Positions 24,996 through 32,166 of a stretch of 64,000 nucleotides of DNA are shown piece after piece. The stretch spans positions 1,173,506 through 1,237,505 of the forward strand of contig JABTUC010000001.1 in assembly GCA_015075545.1 (NCBI GenBank). Direction: 5' to 3'. Below the pieces are notes generated by a model. It worked only from the letters and a program-made list of their open reading frames with translations, was not told the DNA's origin and searched no databases. The translations under genes were made by a program, and so were the position numbers. The stretch comes from Ideonella sp. (GTDB lineage Bacteria > Pseudomonadota > Gammaproteobacteria > Burkholderiales > Burkholderiaceae_C). Numbering within the stretch: the stretch's first letter is position 1; each line of letters opens with the position of its first letter.

Positions 24996-26843
24996 TCACA
25001 CCGCGTCGAGATCGGCCTGCGTGAATGGCCGCAGCGGCGGCACGCCACGCGCGATCTCGAGCAGCGTGTTCATGGTGGCGACGTCGCTGTCGAACCCGCC
25101 GTGCGACGTGGCACGGCACCTGGCCCGGTCGACCGTCGCGGTGACGAGCTCGAGCCGCGCGCCCAGCTGATCGCGCAGCTGCTGCCAGCGGTCGTTGAAC
25201 TTCTGCATCCCCAGCAGCGGCGTGCCGCCTTCGCTCGCCTCGCAGGCATTGGACACGTAGTACAGCAGCGACTTGCCGTAGAGCTCGGCAACGTCGTCGT
25301 CACGCTCGAGCTCGTCGGTGAGCTGAAAGATCGTCAGCCGCTGCACCCGCCGCGCGATCACGTGCGGCGCGATGTGCTCCTCGAAGTACTCGACGGTGCA
25401 CGCCGGGGCCAGCAGCACCACCCGATCGACGCGCAATCCGGGCTGCTGCCGTTGCCAGGCGCGCAGCGTCTCGCCGACCCAGATGGCGCCGGCGCTGTGA
25501 CCGGCCAGCGTGATGCGCTTGTTCGCGATGCCCGGGGCGGCGGCCAGCGCCTGTCCGAAGAACTCGAGCACATGACTGCCGGCCTTGCCGGCGTCGAAGG
25601 CGAGTGCCGCGTCGCTCTTGATCTCGCGCCACAGCGGCCGGCTCAGCGGCCCGGTGGCCGATTCGAGGATCTTGTCCTTCCAGGAGCCGGGGCGGCCGGC
25701 GCGGCCATCGGCGAACTTGTCCTTGCCGAAGAGCACGTCCTTCAGCTCGGCCAGAAAGCCCGTCTCCCAGATCCAGTGCACGTGCTCGATCTGGTTGGCG
25801 TCGATCACGTCGCGCCAGGCGCGTGCGCGCCTGGCGGCACCGTCGACGCTGTTGAGGCCGCCGTGCGCATACAGCAGCAGGTTCAGCGCACCGCGCGCGG
25901 TGGCGGCGGCGACCTTGCCGTCGATCAGCTGTCGGGCCGATGCCGCGGTGGTGGCGTACTCGCTGCGCGTGTCGAACTGGCCATCGTCGATGTGGATCAC
26001 GTGGCGGTTCACCTCCGCCGCCGGCGGGCCGCTCTGGCTCTTGCGACTGCCCTGGTTGCCCACGGTGTACTCGCTGCGCAGCGCCTGCAGCGACTCCACC
26101 GGCAACGCCATCGTGGCCACCCACAAGTCCCACGCGTTGCGCTCGAAGTCCTCGTAGGTCCAGATCGCGAGGCCGCGGCGCAGCTTGCCGTCGAGATCGA
26201 CGCCGCCCCAGCCGGGGCCCCACGAGTTCTGCACGACGAGGCCCTTGTCGACGTAGCCGACGATCGCGAACGCGTGGCCGGTGGTGTCGCCCGTGCGAAC
26301 GAGCGGGATCACGCCGCCCTTGGGCCTGGCCCAGCCGCCGTGCGTGGCCGCGGCGGCGAACACCACGCCCACCTCGTTGAGCGCGCACTGCACGTCGGTG
26401 CGACGCGGCAGCACGCGGTAGTACACGCCGAGCGGGCGCTTCAGCGCGTCGGCCTGGCGCTCGAGCGTGAGTTCGCGGTCCTTGGGTTTGTCGCTCGGCC
26501 ATGCACGCTCGGAGCAGACGCCGTGCTTGTACCAGCCCTTCATCGCGCCGCGCGCACTCGACCAGTCGTAGCGGTTGCCCGGCCACTGGTCGTAGCGCCT
26601 GGCGGTTTCGAACAGCATGCGCGCGCTGGCGCGCTCGCGTTCGCCGCGCAGATGCAGCAGATAGTTGACCGCGGCGGCCAGGCCGAAGCCGGTGCACGCG
26701 CCTTCCTCCTTCTGGTCGAGGATCTCGATGCCGGACCACCGCGGCAGCACCTGCGAGGGCAGCGCCTTGAACAGCGCCGGCCGATAGAGCAGATCGCGCG
26801 AATCGAAGGAATCGCGGTTCGTTCCCTTGGCCAACTTGGCCAT
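24996..26843 (-). CDS. Papain-like cysteine protease fused to an alpha/beta hydrolase domain
   Basis: A 615-residue two-domain protein starting MAKLAKGTNRDSFDSRDLLY. Residues about 20-245 form a C1 (papain-like) peptidase with its complete catalytic set: Gln44 and Cys50 in DQKEEGACTGFG, His190 in GHAFAIVGY and Asn206 in QNSWGPGWG. Residues about 280-610 form an alpha/beta hydrolase: LLLYAHGGLN (oxyanion region), the nucleophile elbow ITLAGHSAGAIW (Ser450) and a candidate His in TSHGGFDSD. No signal peptide or membrane segment is seen, and there is no obvious pro-peptide. Having two independent hydrolase active sites on one chain is unusual. It could be an effector or toxin-like enzyme, or a peptide/ester-processing enzyme; no neighbour fixes the role. 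Confidence 0.8.
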   Translation of the reverse strand: MAKLAKGTNRDSFDSRDLLYRPALFKALPSQVLPRWSGIEILDQKEEGACTGFGLAAAVNYLLHLRGERERASARMLFETARRYDQWPGNRYDWSSARGAMKGWYKHGVCSERAWPSDKPKDRELTLERQADALKRPLGVYYRVLPRRTDVQCALNEVGVVFAAAATHGGWARPKGGVIPLVRTGDTTGHAFAIVGYVDKGLVVQNSWGPGWGGVDLDGKLRRGLAIWTYEDFERNAWDLWVATMALPVESLQALRSEYTVGNQGSRKSQSGPPAAEVNRHVIHIDDGQFDTRSEYATTAASARQLIDGKVAAATARGALNLLLYAHGGLNSVDGAARRARAWRDVIDANQIEHVHWIWETGFLAELKDVLFGKDKFADGRAGRPGSWKDKILESATGPLSRPLWREIKSDAALAFDAGKAGSHVLEFFGQALAAAPGIANKRITLAGHSAGAIWVGETLRAWQRQQPGLRVDRVVLLAPACTVEYFEEHIAPHVIARRVQRLTIFQLTDELERDDDVAELYGKSLLYYVSNACEASEGGTPLLGMQKFNDRWQQLRDQLGARLELVTATVDRARCRATSHGGFDSDVATMNTLLEIARGVPPLRPFTQADLDAV

Positions 26844-27307
26844 GTCGTGTCTCCCCGAGCGCAGCGCGGCACCACGCACCCCATTGTCGGTGGACACGAT
26901 AGGCGGGATGCGATCGCGCAGACCCGAATGCCCCACCTGGCCGGTGCGACATTCGCGGACGGCAGCGAGCGCGCTCGCCGATACGCCCACGTGGCGTCCG
27001 GCCTTGCGGCCGAAGCATTGCCATTTCGCGCCCGGTCCGTTAGGATCGCGCCCATGCGTTCGATTGCCCTCCACTCACCGCGCGCCAGCTTGTGGCCGGT
27101 GACCGCTCAGGTCACCGGTTGGCTGTGCGTGTCCGAGTGCGTGCAAGGTTTGTCGGCTGCGACGACTTACCGTCTGCAAGCCGCACATTCCTGAGCCCGG
27201 CGATCACCCCCTCCCCTCAAGCGCAACCTCCGATCGTCGGGCCCCAAGCCCCGCGCTGACCTGCGTGCCGGCCGTTGGCCCGCGCGCCCACTCCTGAAGG
27301 TGAAGCC
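26844..27307. other. Intergenic region between protease-hydrolase gene and rnk-like gene
   Basis: This 464-bp gap separates two divergent genes and must include their promoters. It is slightly less GC-rich than its flanks. The only frame worth noting starts at 27054 (MRSIALHSPRASLWPVTAQV, 46 residues). It lacks a ribosome site and looks like chance. No repeat or terminator was seen. Confidence 0.45.
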
Positions 27308-27727
27308 ATGCAAGCGCTGGAACTCGACCGCACGCTCACGGAACTGGACCATGTCCGCATCAAGAACCTGATCCGCCGCGACCTGCGCGATCGGCTCCCC
27401 GCCGCGCTGACGCAGCAGATCGAGGTGGCGCTCGATTCGAGCGCCGTCGTGCCCGCCCGCGAAGTACCGCCCGACGTGGTGACCATGTACTCGCAGGTGA
27501 TGCTGCTCGACCAGGGCAGCGGCGAGCGCACGAAGCTGGCGCTGTGCTACCCGGCCGACGCCGAGCCCGCCGCGGGATTCATCTCGGTGCTGTCGCCGCT
27601 GGGGCTGAGCCTGCTCGGCCTGCGCGTGGGCGACGTCGCGCGCTGGCGCACGCCGGCGGGCGAGCGCGCGGCCGAGGTGCTGGAAATCCTCTTCCAGCCC
27701 GAGGCCAGCGGCGACTACTCGCTGTAG
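27308..27727 (+). CDS. Rnk-type nucleoside diphosphate kinase regulator (GreA/B C-terminal domain)
   Basis: A 139-residue protein with a short helical N terminus and a C-terminal GreA/GreB-like FKBP fold: VPPDVVTMYSQVMLLDQGSG, FISVLSPLGLSLLGLRVGD and the C-terminal VLEILFQPEASGDYSL. Rnk proteins bind RNA polymerase near the secondary channel but lack the transcript-cleavage coiled coil. The ATG at 27308 is preceded by a purine-rich GAAGGTGAAG. It lies 89 bp upstream of a universal stress protein gene on the same strand. Confidence 0.85.
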   Translation: MQALELDRTLTELDHVRIKNLIRRDLRDRLPAALTQQIEVALDSSAVVPAREVPPDVVTMYSQVMLLDQGSGERTKLALCYPADAEPAAGFISVLSPLGLSLLGLRVGDVARWRTPAGERAAEVLEILFQPEASGDYSL

Positions 27728-27816
27728 GCGTCCGCCGCCGGCGCGGCCGCGGCCGCCGACACGGCATGCGCGCAGCCGGCGCGCGTGCCCTGATTTCATC
27801 CATCGAGGAGAAAGCC

Positions 27817-28749
27817 ATGGCCCCGATCGCCAAGATCCTGGTCGCCACCGACTTCTCGGCCAACGGCAACAACGCCGTCTGGCGAGCTGCGCTGCTGGCC
27901 CGACACCTGAAGGCTCGACTGACGCTGCTGCACGTGGTGAACACGGCGCGCAAGCCGTGGCAGCGCTGGCTGAAGCGCCCGCTCGACGCCGCGCTCGAGG
28001 CCGCACGCGCGCAGGCGGCGCTGAGCTGGCTCGGCAACGAGCTCGCCACCGCCCACGAGGTGACGGCGGCCGTCGACGTGCGCATCGGCAACCCGCGCGA
28101 GGAGCTGCTGCACGCCTGCGCGCAAGCCGACCTGCTGGTGCTCGGGCATCGTGGTCGCATTCCGCTGCTGCCGCTGGCGCGCGGCTGCATGGCCGAACGC
28201 GTGCTGCGCAGCGGCCGCACGCCGGTGCTGGTGGTCAAGCGCGACGCCGAGGTGCCGTATCGGCAGGCGCTGGTGCCGATGGACTTCACGCCGCACGCCG
28301 ACGCCGCGGTGCAGGTGGCCAGCTCGCTGGCACCCGAGTGGGGCACCCAGGTGTTCCACCCGATCGACACCGCGCGCCACGCCGTGCTGCGCGAGGCCGA
28401 CGCGGCCGAGGTCAGCCTGCACAAGGCCAGGGCGCGCGATGAGGCGCACGTCAACGCGCGCATGCGCCGCAGCATCGCGCGGCTCGGGCTCGACGCGCGG
28501 CGCATGAGCTTCGCGCTGGGACACGGCGCGCCGCTGCCATCGACGCTGCGGCAACTGCGCGCATCGGCCGCCGACCTGGTGGTCGTCGGCAAACCGGCAC
28601 GCTCCGCGACGACCAGCTTCGCGCTCGCCAAGCTGAGCCGCGGGCTGCTCGCCGCAGCCGACTGCGACACCGTGATCGTGCCGTGCGTCGAGCGCATGGC
28701 GATGCCGCTGCGCGCCTCGCCTTTCGCGCGCATCCCCCTCAACGCCTGA
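27817..28749 (+). CDS. Universal stress protein with tandem Usp domains
   Basis: A 310-residue protein with two UspA folds in tandem. The first (MAPIAKILVATDFSANGNNA to LVVKRD) carries VLGHRGRIPLLPLARGCMAE and the G-x9-G-(S/T)-like ATP loop region. The second starts YRQALVPMDFTPHADAAVQV and has DLVVVGKPARSATTSFALAK. GAGGAG precedes the ATG at 27817. Tandem Usp proteins of this kind are often induced under stationary-phase or low-oxygen conditions; direct regulation is not visible here. A small unknown gene follows 19 bp later. Confidence 0.9.
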   Translation: MAPIAKILVATDFSANGNNAVWRAALLARHLKARLTLLHVVNTARKPWQRWLKRPLDAALEAARAQAALSWLGNELATAHEVTAAVDVRIGNPREELLHACAQADLLVLGHRGRIPLLPLARGCMAERVLRSGRTPVLVVKRDAEVPYRQALVPMDFTPHADAAVQVASSLAPEWGTQVFHPIDTARHAVLREADAAEVSLHKARARDEAHVNARMRRSIARLGLDARRMSFALGHGAPLPSTLRQLRASAADLVVVGKPARSATTSFALAKLSRGLLAAADCDTVIVPCVERMAMPLRASPFARIPLNA

Positions 28750-28768
28750 CAGTCAACGGGAGCACCAC

Positions 28769-29149
28769 ATGAAGACCGCATTCACCCCCTGGTCCGACCT
28801 GATGCTGGGGCAAGCCACGCCGCTGCAGCGCGCCGCCTGGTTCGTGCTCGGCAGCGTCGAGCGCGAGCAGTGGCTCAACCTCGATGCGCTGACGTCGTAC
28901 TGGCTGCGCGCGCCGATGGCCTGGTGGGCACCCTCGCGGCCGGCGCGCCAGCACGACCCGGTGGGGGCTCGATCGACGGCCGCGGGTTCGACACCGCGTC
29001 GGCGCGCACCCGTGCGGGCGATGCGCGGCGCGCGGCCATCGGCCACGGTGCTCCGGCACACGCACCACGGCCGCCACGTCGAGCGCGCCATCGCCACGCG
29101 CGATGCCGCAGGCAAGCGTGGTCAGCCCGCAATGACGGCCGGAGTCTGA
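28769..29149 (+). CDS. Small hypothetical protein
   Basis: A 126-residue frame starting MKTAFTPWSDLMLGQATPLQ behind a good GGGAG site, 19 bp after the Usp gene. The first 55 residues (to APMAWWAPSRPARQ) look protein-like, with aromatic residues. The rest is Arg/Ala/Thr-rich and resembles out-of-frame GC-rich sequence. The true product may be shorter, or a frameshift may lie near codon 55. I do not recognise a family. Confidence 0.4.
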   Translation: MKTAFTPWSDLMLGQATPLQRAAWFVLGSVEREQWLNLDALTSYWLRAPMAWWAPSRPARQHDPVGARSTAAGSTPRRRAPVRAMRGARPSATVLRHTHHGRHVERAIATRDAAGKRGQPAMTAGV

Positions 29150-29171
29150 CCGGCGCGCCACCGCCCACCGG

Positions 29172-30308
29172 TCATGACTGGTGAACCGGGTCGGGCCCGC
29201 TGCGCGGACTCACGCAGCGGCCTCGGCCCGTCTCGCGGCCAGGCCCGTGGCGGCCAGACCGAGCGCCAGCGTGGCGCCGACGGCGAGCAAAGGCCACACG
29301 ATGGCGGCCACGGCCGTCGGCTTGGCGACCATCAGCAGCAACACGCCAAGGTCCAGACCGATCATCGCGTCCGCAGCGAGTGCCGGCGCCCGCGCGCGCC
29401 GCAAGGCGTCGAGATGTGGCGGAATCGCCCCGTCGCCCGCGCGCGCCGCAGCCATGCCCAATCGGGCACCCGCCGGGCCGAGCACCATCGCGGCCAGCGC
29501 CAGGTTGGCGACCCACGCCGCCAGGGCGACCCAGAACCATGCCATCGACCAGAACCCGGCGCTGCCGAGGTAGAGGCCCGACGCCAGCAGCAACGATCAC
29601 TGCAATGGGAGCAAGCGGACGCGCGCGCTCCGGGTCTAGTTCAGCGACGTAGACTTTTCCTCGCGCTGACGCGAACGCCAGCAGTCGCTCGTCCATCGAA
29701 AACGCGACTTCCCTCGGTGCCGCTTGCAGGAATGCAACATTGGCGGGTCTGAGTGTTTCGGTGATCCAGGCGTAGCCTTCTCCCGTGGGCGCAGAACCGC
29801 CGACGGTGCTGGGCGGTTCCCAACGCGAATTTCGCGTCGCCGTGATGGACTCCGGTGGCAGCCCGCCTTCGAAACGCCTCTGTGCCACCAGTGCCCGGTC
29901 GCGACTGCGAAAGATCGAAATGGTCCACTGGGTGCGCATCCCGGCGACCCTCGTGCCGACATACTGACCCACTTGGACTTGGTGGCCCTTGATGCAGACC
30001 AGCGTCTCAATTTCTTGAGGGCGCTCCGCCGCGAGACCCGCGAACGCTTGGTCGACCGACCATGTCCCTTTGGCATCGCCGTGGTGATACAAGACGATGA
30101 ATCCGCCGCTGGCGTTCGCCTTCGACCTGGGCGGGAAGCGTTCGGCGCTGTCGCACACCGGCGCGGCACCGGCGACATAGTCCGCGTGCCAACTCTGCTG
30201 GGTCGGTTCGTTCTGTGCGACGACGGGCACCGGGGCGGTGCGATCGCCTCGATCGCAGCCGGGTAGCGCGATCGCCAGCACGACCAAGGCGCACAGGATC
30301 TGCTTCAA
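29172..30308 (-). CDS. Lipoprotein gene with chimeric, probably truncated 3' end
   Basis: Starts MKQILCALVVLAIALPGCDR, a textbook lipoprotein signal (lipobox ALPGC, Cys18). The next 210 or so residues include APVCDSAERFPPRSKANASG, VCIKGHQVQVGQYVGTRVAG and a last part VAFSMDERLLAFASARGKVY, which looks like the beginning of a beta-propeller blade. From about 29620 downward the frame becomes Arg/Gly-rich and overlaps, out of frame, a membrane-protein coding sequence on the same strand. The lipoprotein has therefore probably lost its natural C terminus by recombination. The real part (about 29620-30308) is visibly lower in GC than the core genes. Function unknown. Confidence 0.5.
   Translation of the reverse strand: MKQILCALVVLAIALPGCDRGDRTAPVPVVAQNEPTQQSWHADYVAGAAPVCDSAERFPPRSKANASGGFIVLYHHGDAKGTWSVDQAFAGLAAERPQEIETLVCIKGHQVQVGQYVGTRVAGMRTQWTISIFRSRDRALVAQRRFEGGLPPESITATRNSRWEPPSTVGGSAPTGEGYAWITETLRPANVAFLQAAPREVAFSMDERLLAFASARGKVYVAELDPERARPLAPIAVIVAAGVGPLPRQRRVLVDGMVLGRPGGVGRQPGAGRDGARPGGCPIGHGCGARGRRGDSATSRRLAARAGAGTRCGRDDRSGPWRVAADGRQADGRGRHRVAFARRRRHAGARSGRHGPGRETGRGRCVSPRSGPDPVHQS
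29210..29593 (-). pseudogene. 5'-truncated integral membrane protein gene
   Basis: About 127 codons on the minus strand encode a multi-spanning membrane protein: LASGLYLGSAGFWSMAWFWV, AAWVANLALAAMVLG, a cytosolic loop with HLDALRRARAPALAADAM and the final GLDLGVLLLMVAKPTAVAAIVWPLLAVGA. The layout resembles DUF2269-like small membrane proteins, but the first membrane segments are missing. No sensible start exists; only a TTG lies near 29593, just inside the joint with the lipoprotein gene. It is therefore likely a remnant. Confidence 0.5.
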
Positions 30309-30408
30309 GGGACGATCTTCCGCCTTAGCTGAGAATCGCCACTGAGCTTGCGGGTTTGCTCCAGCAAGGTGCTGTTCATCGGGCGAGTGTAGGTTTAGCC
30401 GTTGCGCT

Positions 30409-31272
30409 CTACGGCCCCGGCACCCTCACCCCCGCCGCCACATCCAGCTGCCCCTCCCCCCGCGCGATCCCGTCATCCAACAACTTCGCCAACGCCGGAA
30501 TCAACTGGAGCTCCTGCCCCCCACGCGCGGCCTCTTCCACCATCAGCCGCAAATCCTTCCGCGCCATCGACATCTCGAACGACGGCGGGGTGTACTGCCC
30601 GGCGCTGATGCGCTTGGCGCGCTGCGGCAGCGTCTGGCCGGGGTTGAAGTGCTCGAACAGGCTGAATGCGTCTTTCATGTCGATGCCCACCGCGGCGGCC
30701 AGCCGGCCCACGTCGCCCAGGATGCCCAGCAGCCCCAGCAGCGTGAGGTTGCCGAACAGCTTGAACGCCGCCGCGCGCCCAGGCTCGGGCCCGAGGTAGA
30801 TCAGCGAGCCGGTCATCGCCTTCAGCGGGCCTTGCAGCGCAGCGTGGCGCGCCGGGTCGCCCGAGATCAGCATCCAGCCGGTGCCCTCGACGCAATTGGC
30901 CGGGCCCATGAACACCGGCGCGTGCACGTAGCGCACGCCGCGCGCGTCCCAGCGCGCCACGCGCTCGGCGGTGGGGCGCACCGCGGTGGTGGTGTGGTCG
31001 ACCACCCAGGCATCGCGCGGCAGCGCGCCGGCCAGCGGCTCGAGCACGGCGTCGACCGAGGCGTCGTCGCCGAGCGAAAGGTGGATGCGCTCGGCGCCGC
31101 GCACGGCATCGGCCACGCTGGCGCACGCCGTGATGCCGGCGTCGCCGGCGGCCAGGGCCTGCGCCTTGGATGGGCTGCGGTTCCAGGCGCGCACCGCCAG
31201 GCCGTTGGTGCGCGCCCGTCGAACGAAAGCGGCGCCCATGAGGCCGGTACCGAGGAAGGCGATGGTGGTCAT
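30409..31272 (-). CDS. NAD(P)-dependent beta-hydroxyacid dehydrogenase (HIBADH-like)
   Basis: A 287-residue member of the 3-hydroxyisobutyrate/6-phosphogluconate dehydrogenase-like family. The Rossmann motif MTTIAFLGTGLMGAAFVRRA opens the protein. The catalytic Lys lies in AAAFKLFGNLTLLG, and the helical C-terminal domain has FEHFNPGQTLPQRAKRI. The substrate-binding stretch is HAPVFMGPANCVEG rather than the usual DAPVSGG, so the substrate probably differs from 3-hydroxyisobutyrate. It lies 30 bp downstream of higA on the same strand. A degenerate fragment resembling part of it occurs on the far side of higBA (see 31971-32056). Confidence 0.85.
   Translation of the reverse strand: MTTIAFLGTGLMGAAFVRRARTNGLAVRAWNRSPSKAQALAAGDAGITACASVADAVRGAERIHLSLGDDASVDAVLEPLAGALPRDAWVVDHTTTAVRPTAERVARWDARGVRYVHAPVFMGPANCVEGTGWMLISGDPARHAALQGPLKAMTGSLIYLGPEPGRAAAFKLFGNLTLLGLLGILGDVGRLAAAVGIDMKDAFSLFEHFNPGQTLPQRAKRISAGQYTPPSFEMSMARKDLRLMVEEAARGGQELQLIPALAKLLDDGIARGEGQLDVAAGVRVPGP
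30618..30658 (+). repeat. Direct repeat, copy 1 (inside HIBADH-like gene)
   Basis: A 41-base stretch containing GCGGCAGCGTCTGGCCGGGG and GTGCTCGAAC recurs with about 90 percent identity (my alignment by eye) at 32012-32051 in the same orientation. Weaker similarity extends some 25-35 bases to the left. The two copies flank the end of the dehydrogenase gene and the whole higBA module. Confidence 0.7.
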
Positions 31273-31302
31273 GGGAAGGCTCTGTCCGTTGTTGGGTTGC
31301 GC

Positions 31303-31614
31303 TCAGGCCGCCGATGGCTGGAACACCCGAATGCGCGGCACGACCTTGGCGCGCAGTTCGCGCTCGGCAATGCGCATGTCGTACTCGGCTTGCAGATTGA
31401 GCCAGAAGCGCGGCTCCATCGAAAAGAAGAGCCCGAGCCGCAGCGCCGTATCGGCCGTGATCGGGCGCCGCCCGTTCACCAGCTCGCTGACCCGGCTCGG
31501 CGAGACGTCGATGTCGGCCGCGAGCTGGCGCGCGCTCACGCCCATGGGCTTCATGAATTCTTCGAGCAGGATCTCACCGGGATGGATTTCCGCGAGAAGT
31601 CGCTTGGTACTCAT
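31303..31614 (-). CDS. higA: HigA-family antitoxin
   Basis: A 103-residue XRE-type helix-turn-helix protein, MSTKRLLAEIHPGEILLEEF. The core PMGVSARQLAADIDVSPSRV, then SELVNGRRPITADTALRLG and FFSMEPRFWLNLQAEYDM, is the HigA/VapI signature. It should neutralise the upstream HigB toxin and repress the operon. It starts 8 bp after the higB stop. Toxin-before-antitoxin order is typical for hig modules. Confidence 0.92.
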   Translation of the reverse strand: MSTKRLLAEIHPGEILLEEFMKPMGVSARQLAADIDVSPSRVSELVNGRRPITADTALRLGLFFSMEPRFWLNLQAEYDMRIAERELRAKVVPRIRVFQPSAA

Positions 31615-31622
31615 GCCGGTTC

Positions 31623-31901
31623 CTAGTGGTAGTCGACGATCTCGACGCCGTGCGCACCGTCGTCGCGCCAAACGAAGCACACGCGCCATTGGTCGTTGAT
31701 ACGGATGCTGTGTTGCCCCTTGCGGTCGCCCTTCAGCGCTTCGAGCTGATTGCCGGGTGGCACCTTCAGCGTGGCCAGCTCGGTCGCAGCATGAAGTTGA
31801 AGCAGCTTGCGCCGAGCCACACGTTCGATGTTGCGAAACCTGGGCACCACCTCGCTTCGAAAGAGCTTCTCCGTTTCGGTGCTGGCGAACGAACGGAACA
31901 C
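31623..31901 (-). CDS. higB: HigB-family toxin (RelE-like mRNA interferase)
   Basis: A 92-residue RelE-superfamily toxin starting with GTG at 31901 (read MFRSFASTETEKLFRSEVVP). It shows ARRKLLQLHAATELATLKVP, the LEALKGDRKGQHSIRINDQW core and RVCFVWRDDGAHGVEIVDYH at the C terminus. HigB toxins cut mRNA on the ribosome. The alignment of the N terminus with HigB relatives supports this GTG start. A TTGACA-type promoter with an inverted repeat lies immediately upstream. The higBA segment is lower in GC than the core genes, consistent with acquisition. Confidence 0.92.
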   Translation of the reverse strand: MFRSFASTETEKLFRSEVVPRFRNIERVARRKLLQLHAATELATLKVPPGNQLEALKGDRKGQHSIRINDQWRVCFVWRDDGAHGVEIVDYH

Positions 31902-31906
31902 GCGCC

Positions 31907-31935
31907 AGTGTGATCCGCGATACGGATTCTGTCAA
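31907..31935 (-). promoter_or_regulatory. higBA promoter with likely HigA operator
   Basis: On the minus strand TTGACA (31935-31930) is followed after exactly 17 bases by CACACT (31912-31907). The first is a perfect -35; the second is a weak -10. The inverted repeat ATCCG-CGATA-CGGAT (31913-31927) fills the spacer, the ideal position for autorepression by HigA. The GTG start of higB begins only six bases after the -10, so the transcript may be leaderless. Confidence 0.65.
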
Positions 31936-31970
31936 ACGGGAGCCGTGTAGCGATCATGGCGCGGGCTCAG

Positions 31971-32056
31971 CGGCGGTGGCCAGTCACCGCCCGGCTCTGT
32001 TGCGCTTCGATCGCGCCGCGGCAGCGTCTGGCCGGGTTCGAGTGCTCGAACGGGCG
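31971..32056 (-). pseudogene. Decayed fragment resembling the HIBADH-like gene
   Basis: The minus-strand reading contains LEPGQTLPRRDRS, then PPPLSPRHD. These parallel FNPGQTLPQRAKRIS and TPPSFEMSMARKD of the intact dehydrogenase, with indels. At DNA level 32012-32051 matches 30618-30658 at about 90 percent. No start codon or complete domain is present, so this is a relic of a second copy or of a recombination event. Confidence 0.55.
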
Positions 32057-32166
32057 GAAAAGGCACGCTGACGTGACCGTAGGTCTCGTCGAACCCAAAG
32101 GGTCTGAACCACGCACTGGCGAGGGCGTACGCAACAACCGTGCGCACACCCATCGATTCGAAATGC

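Noticed and set aside
25101-27194. Long plus-strand frame opposite the protease-hydrolase gene
   Set aside because: No motifs and biased composition; the minus strand has complete catalytic motifs.
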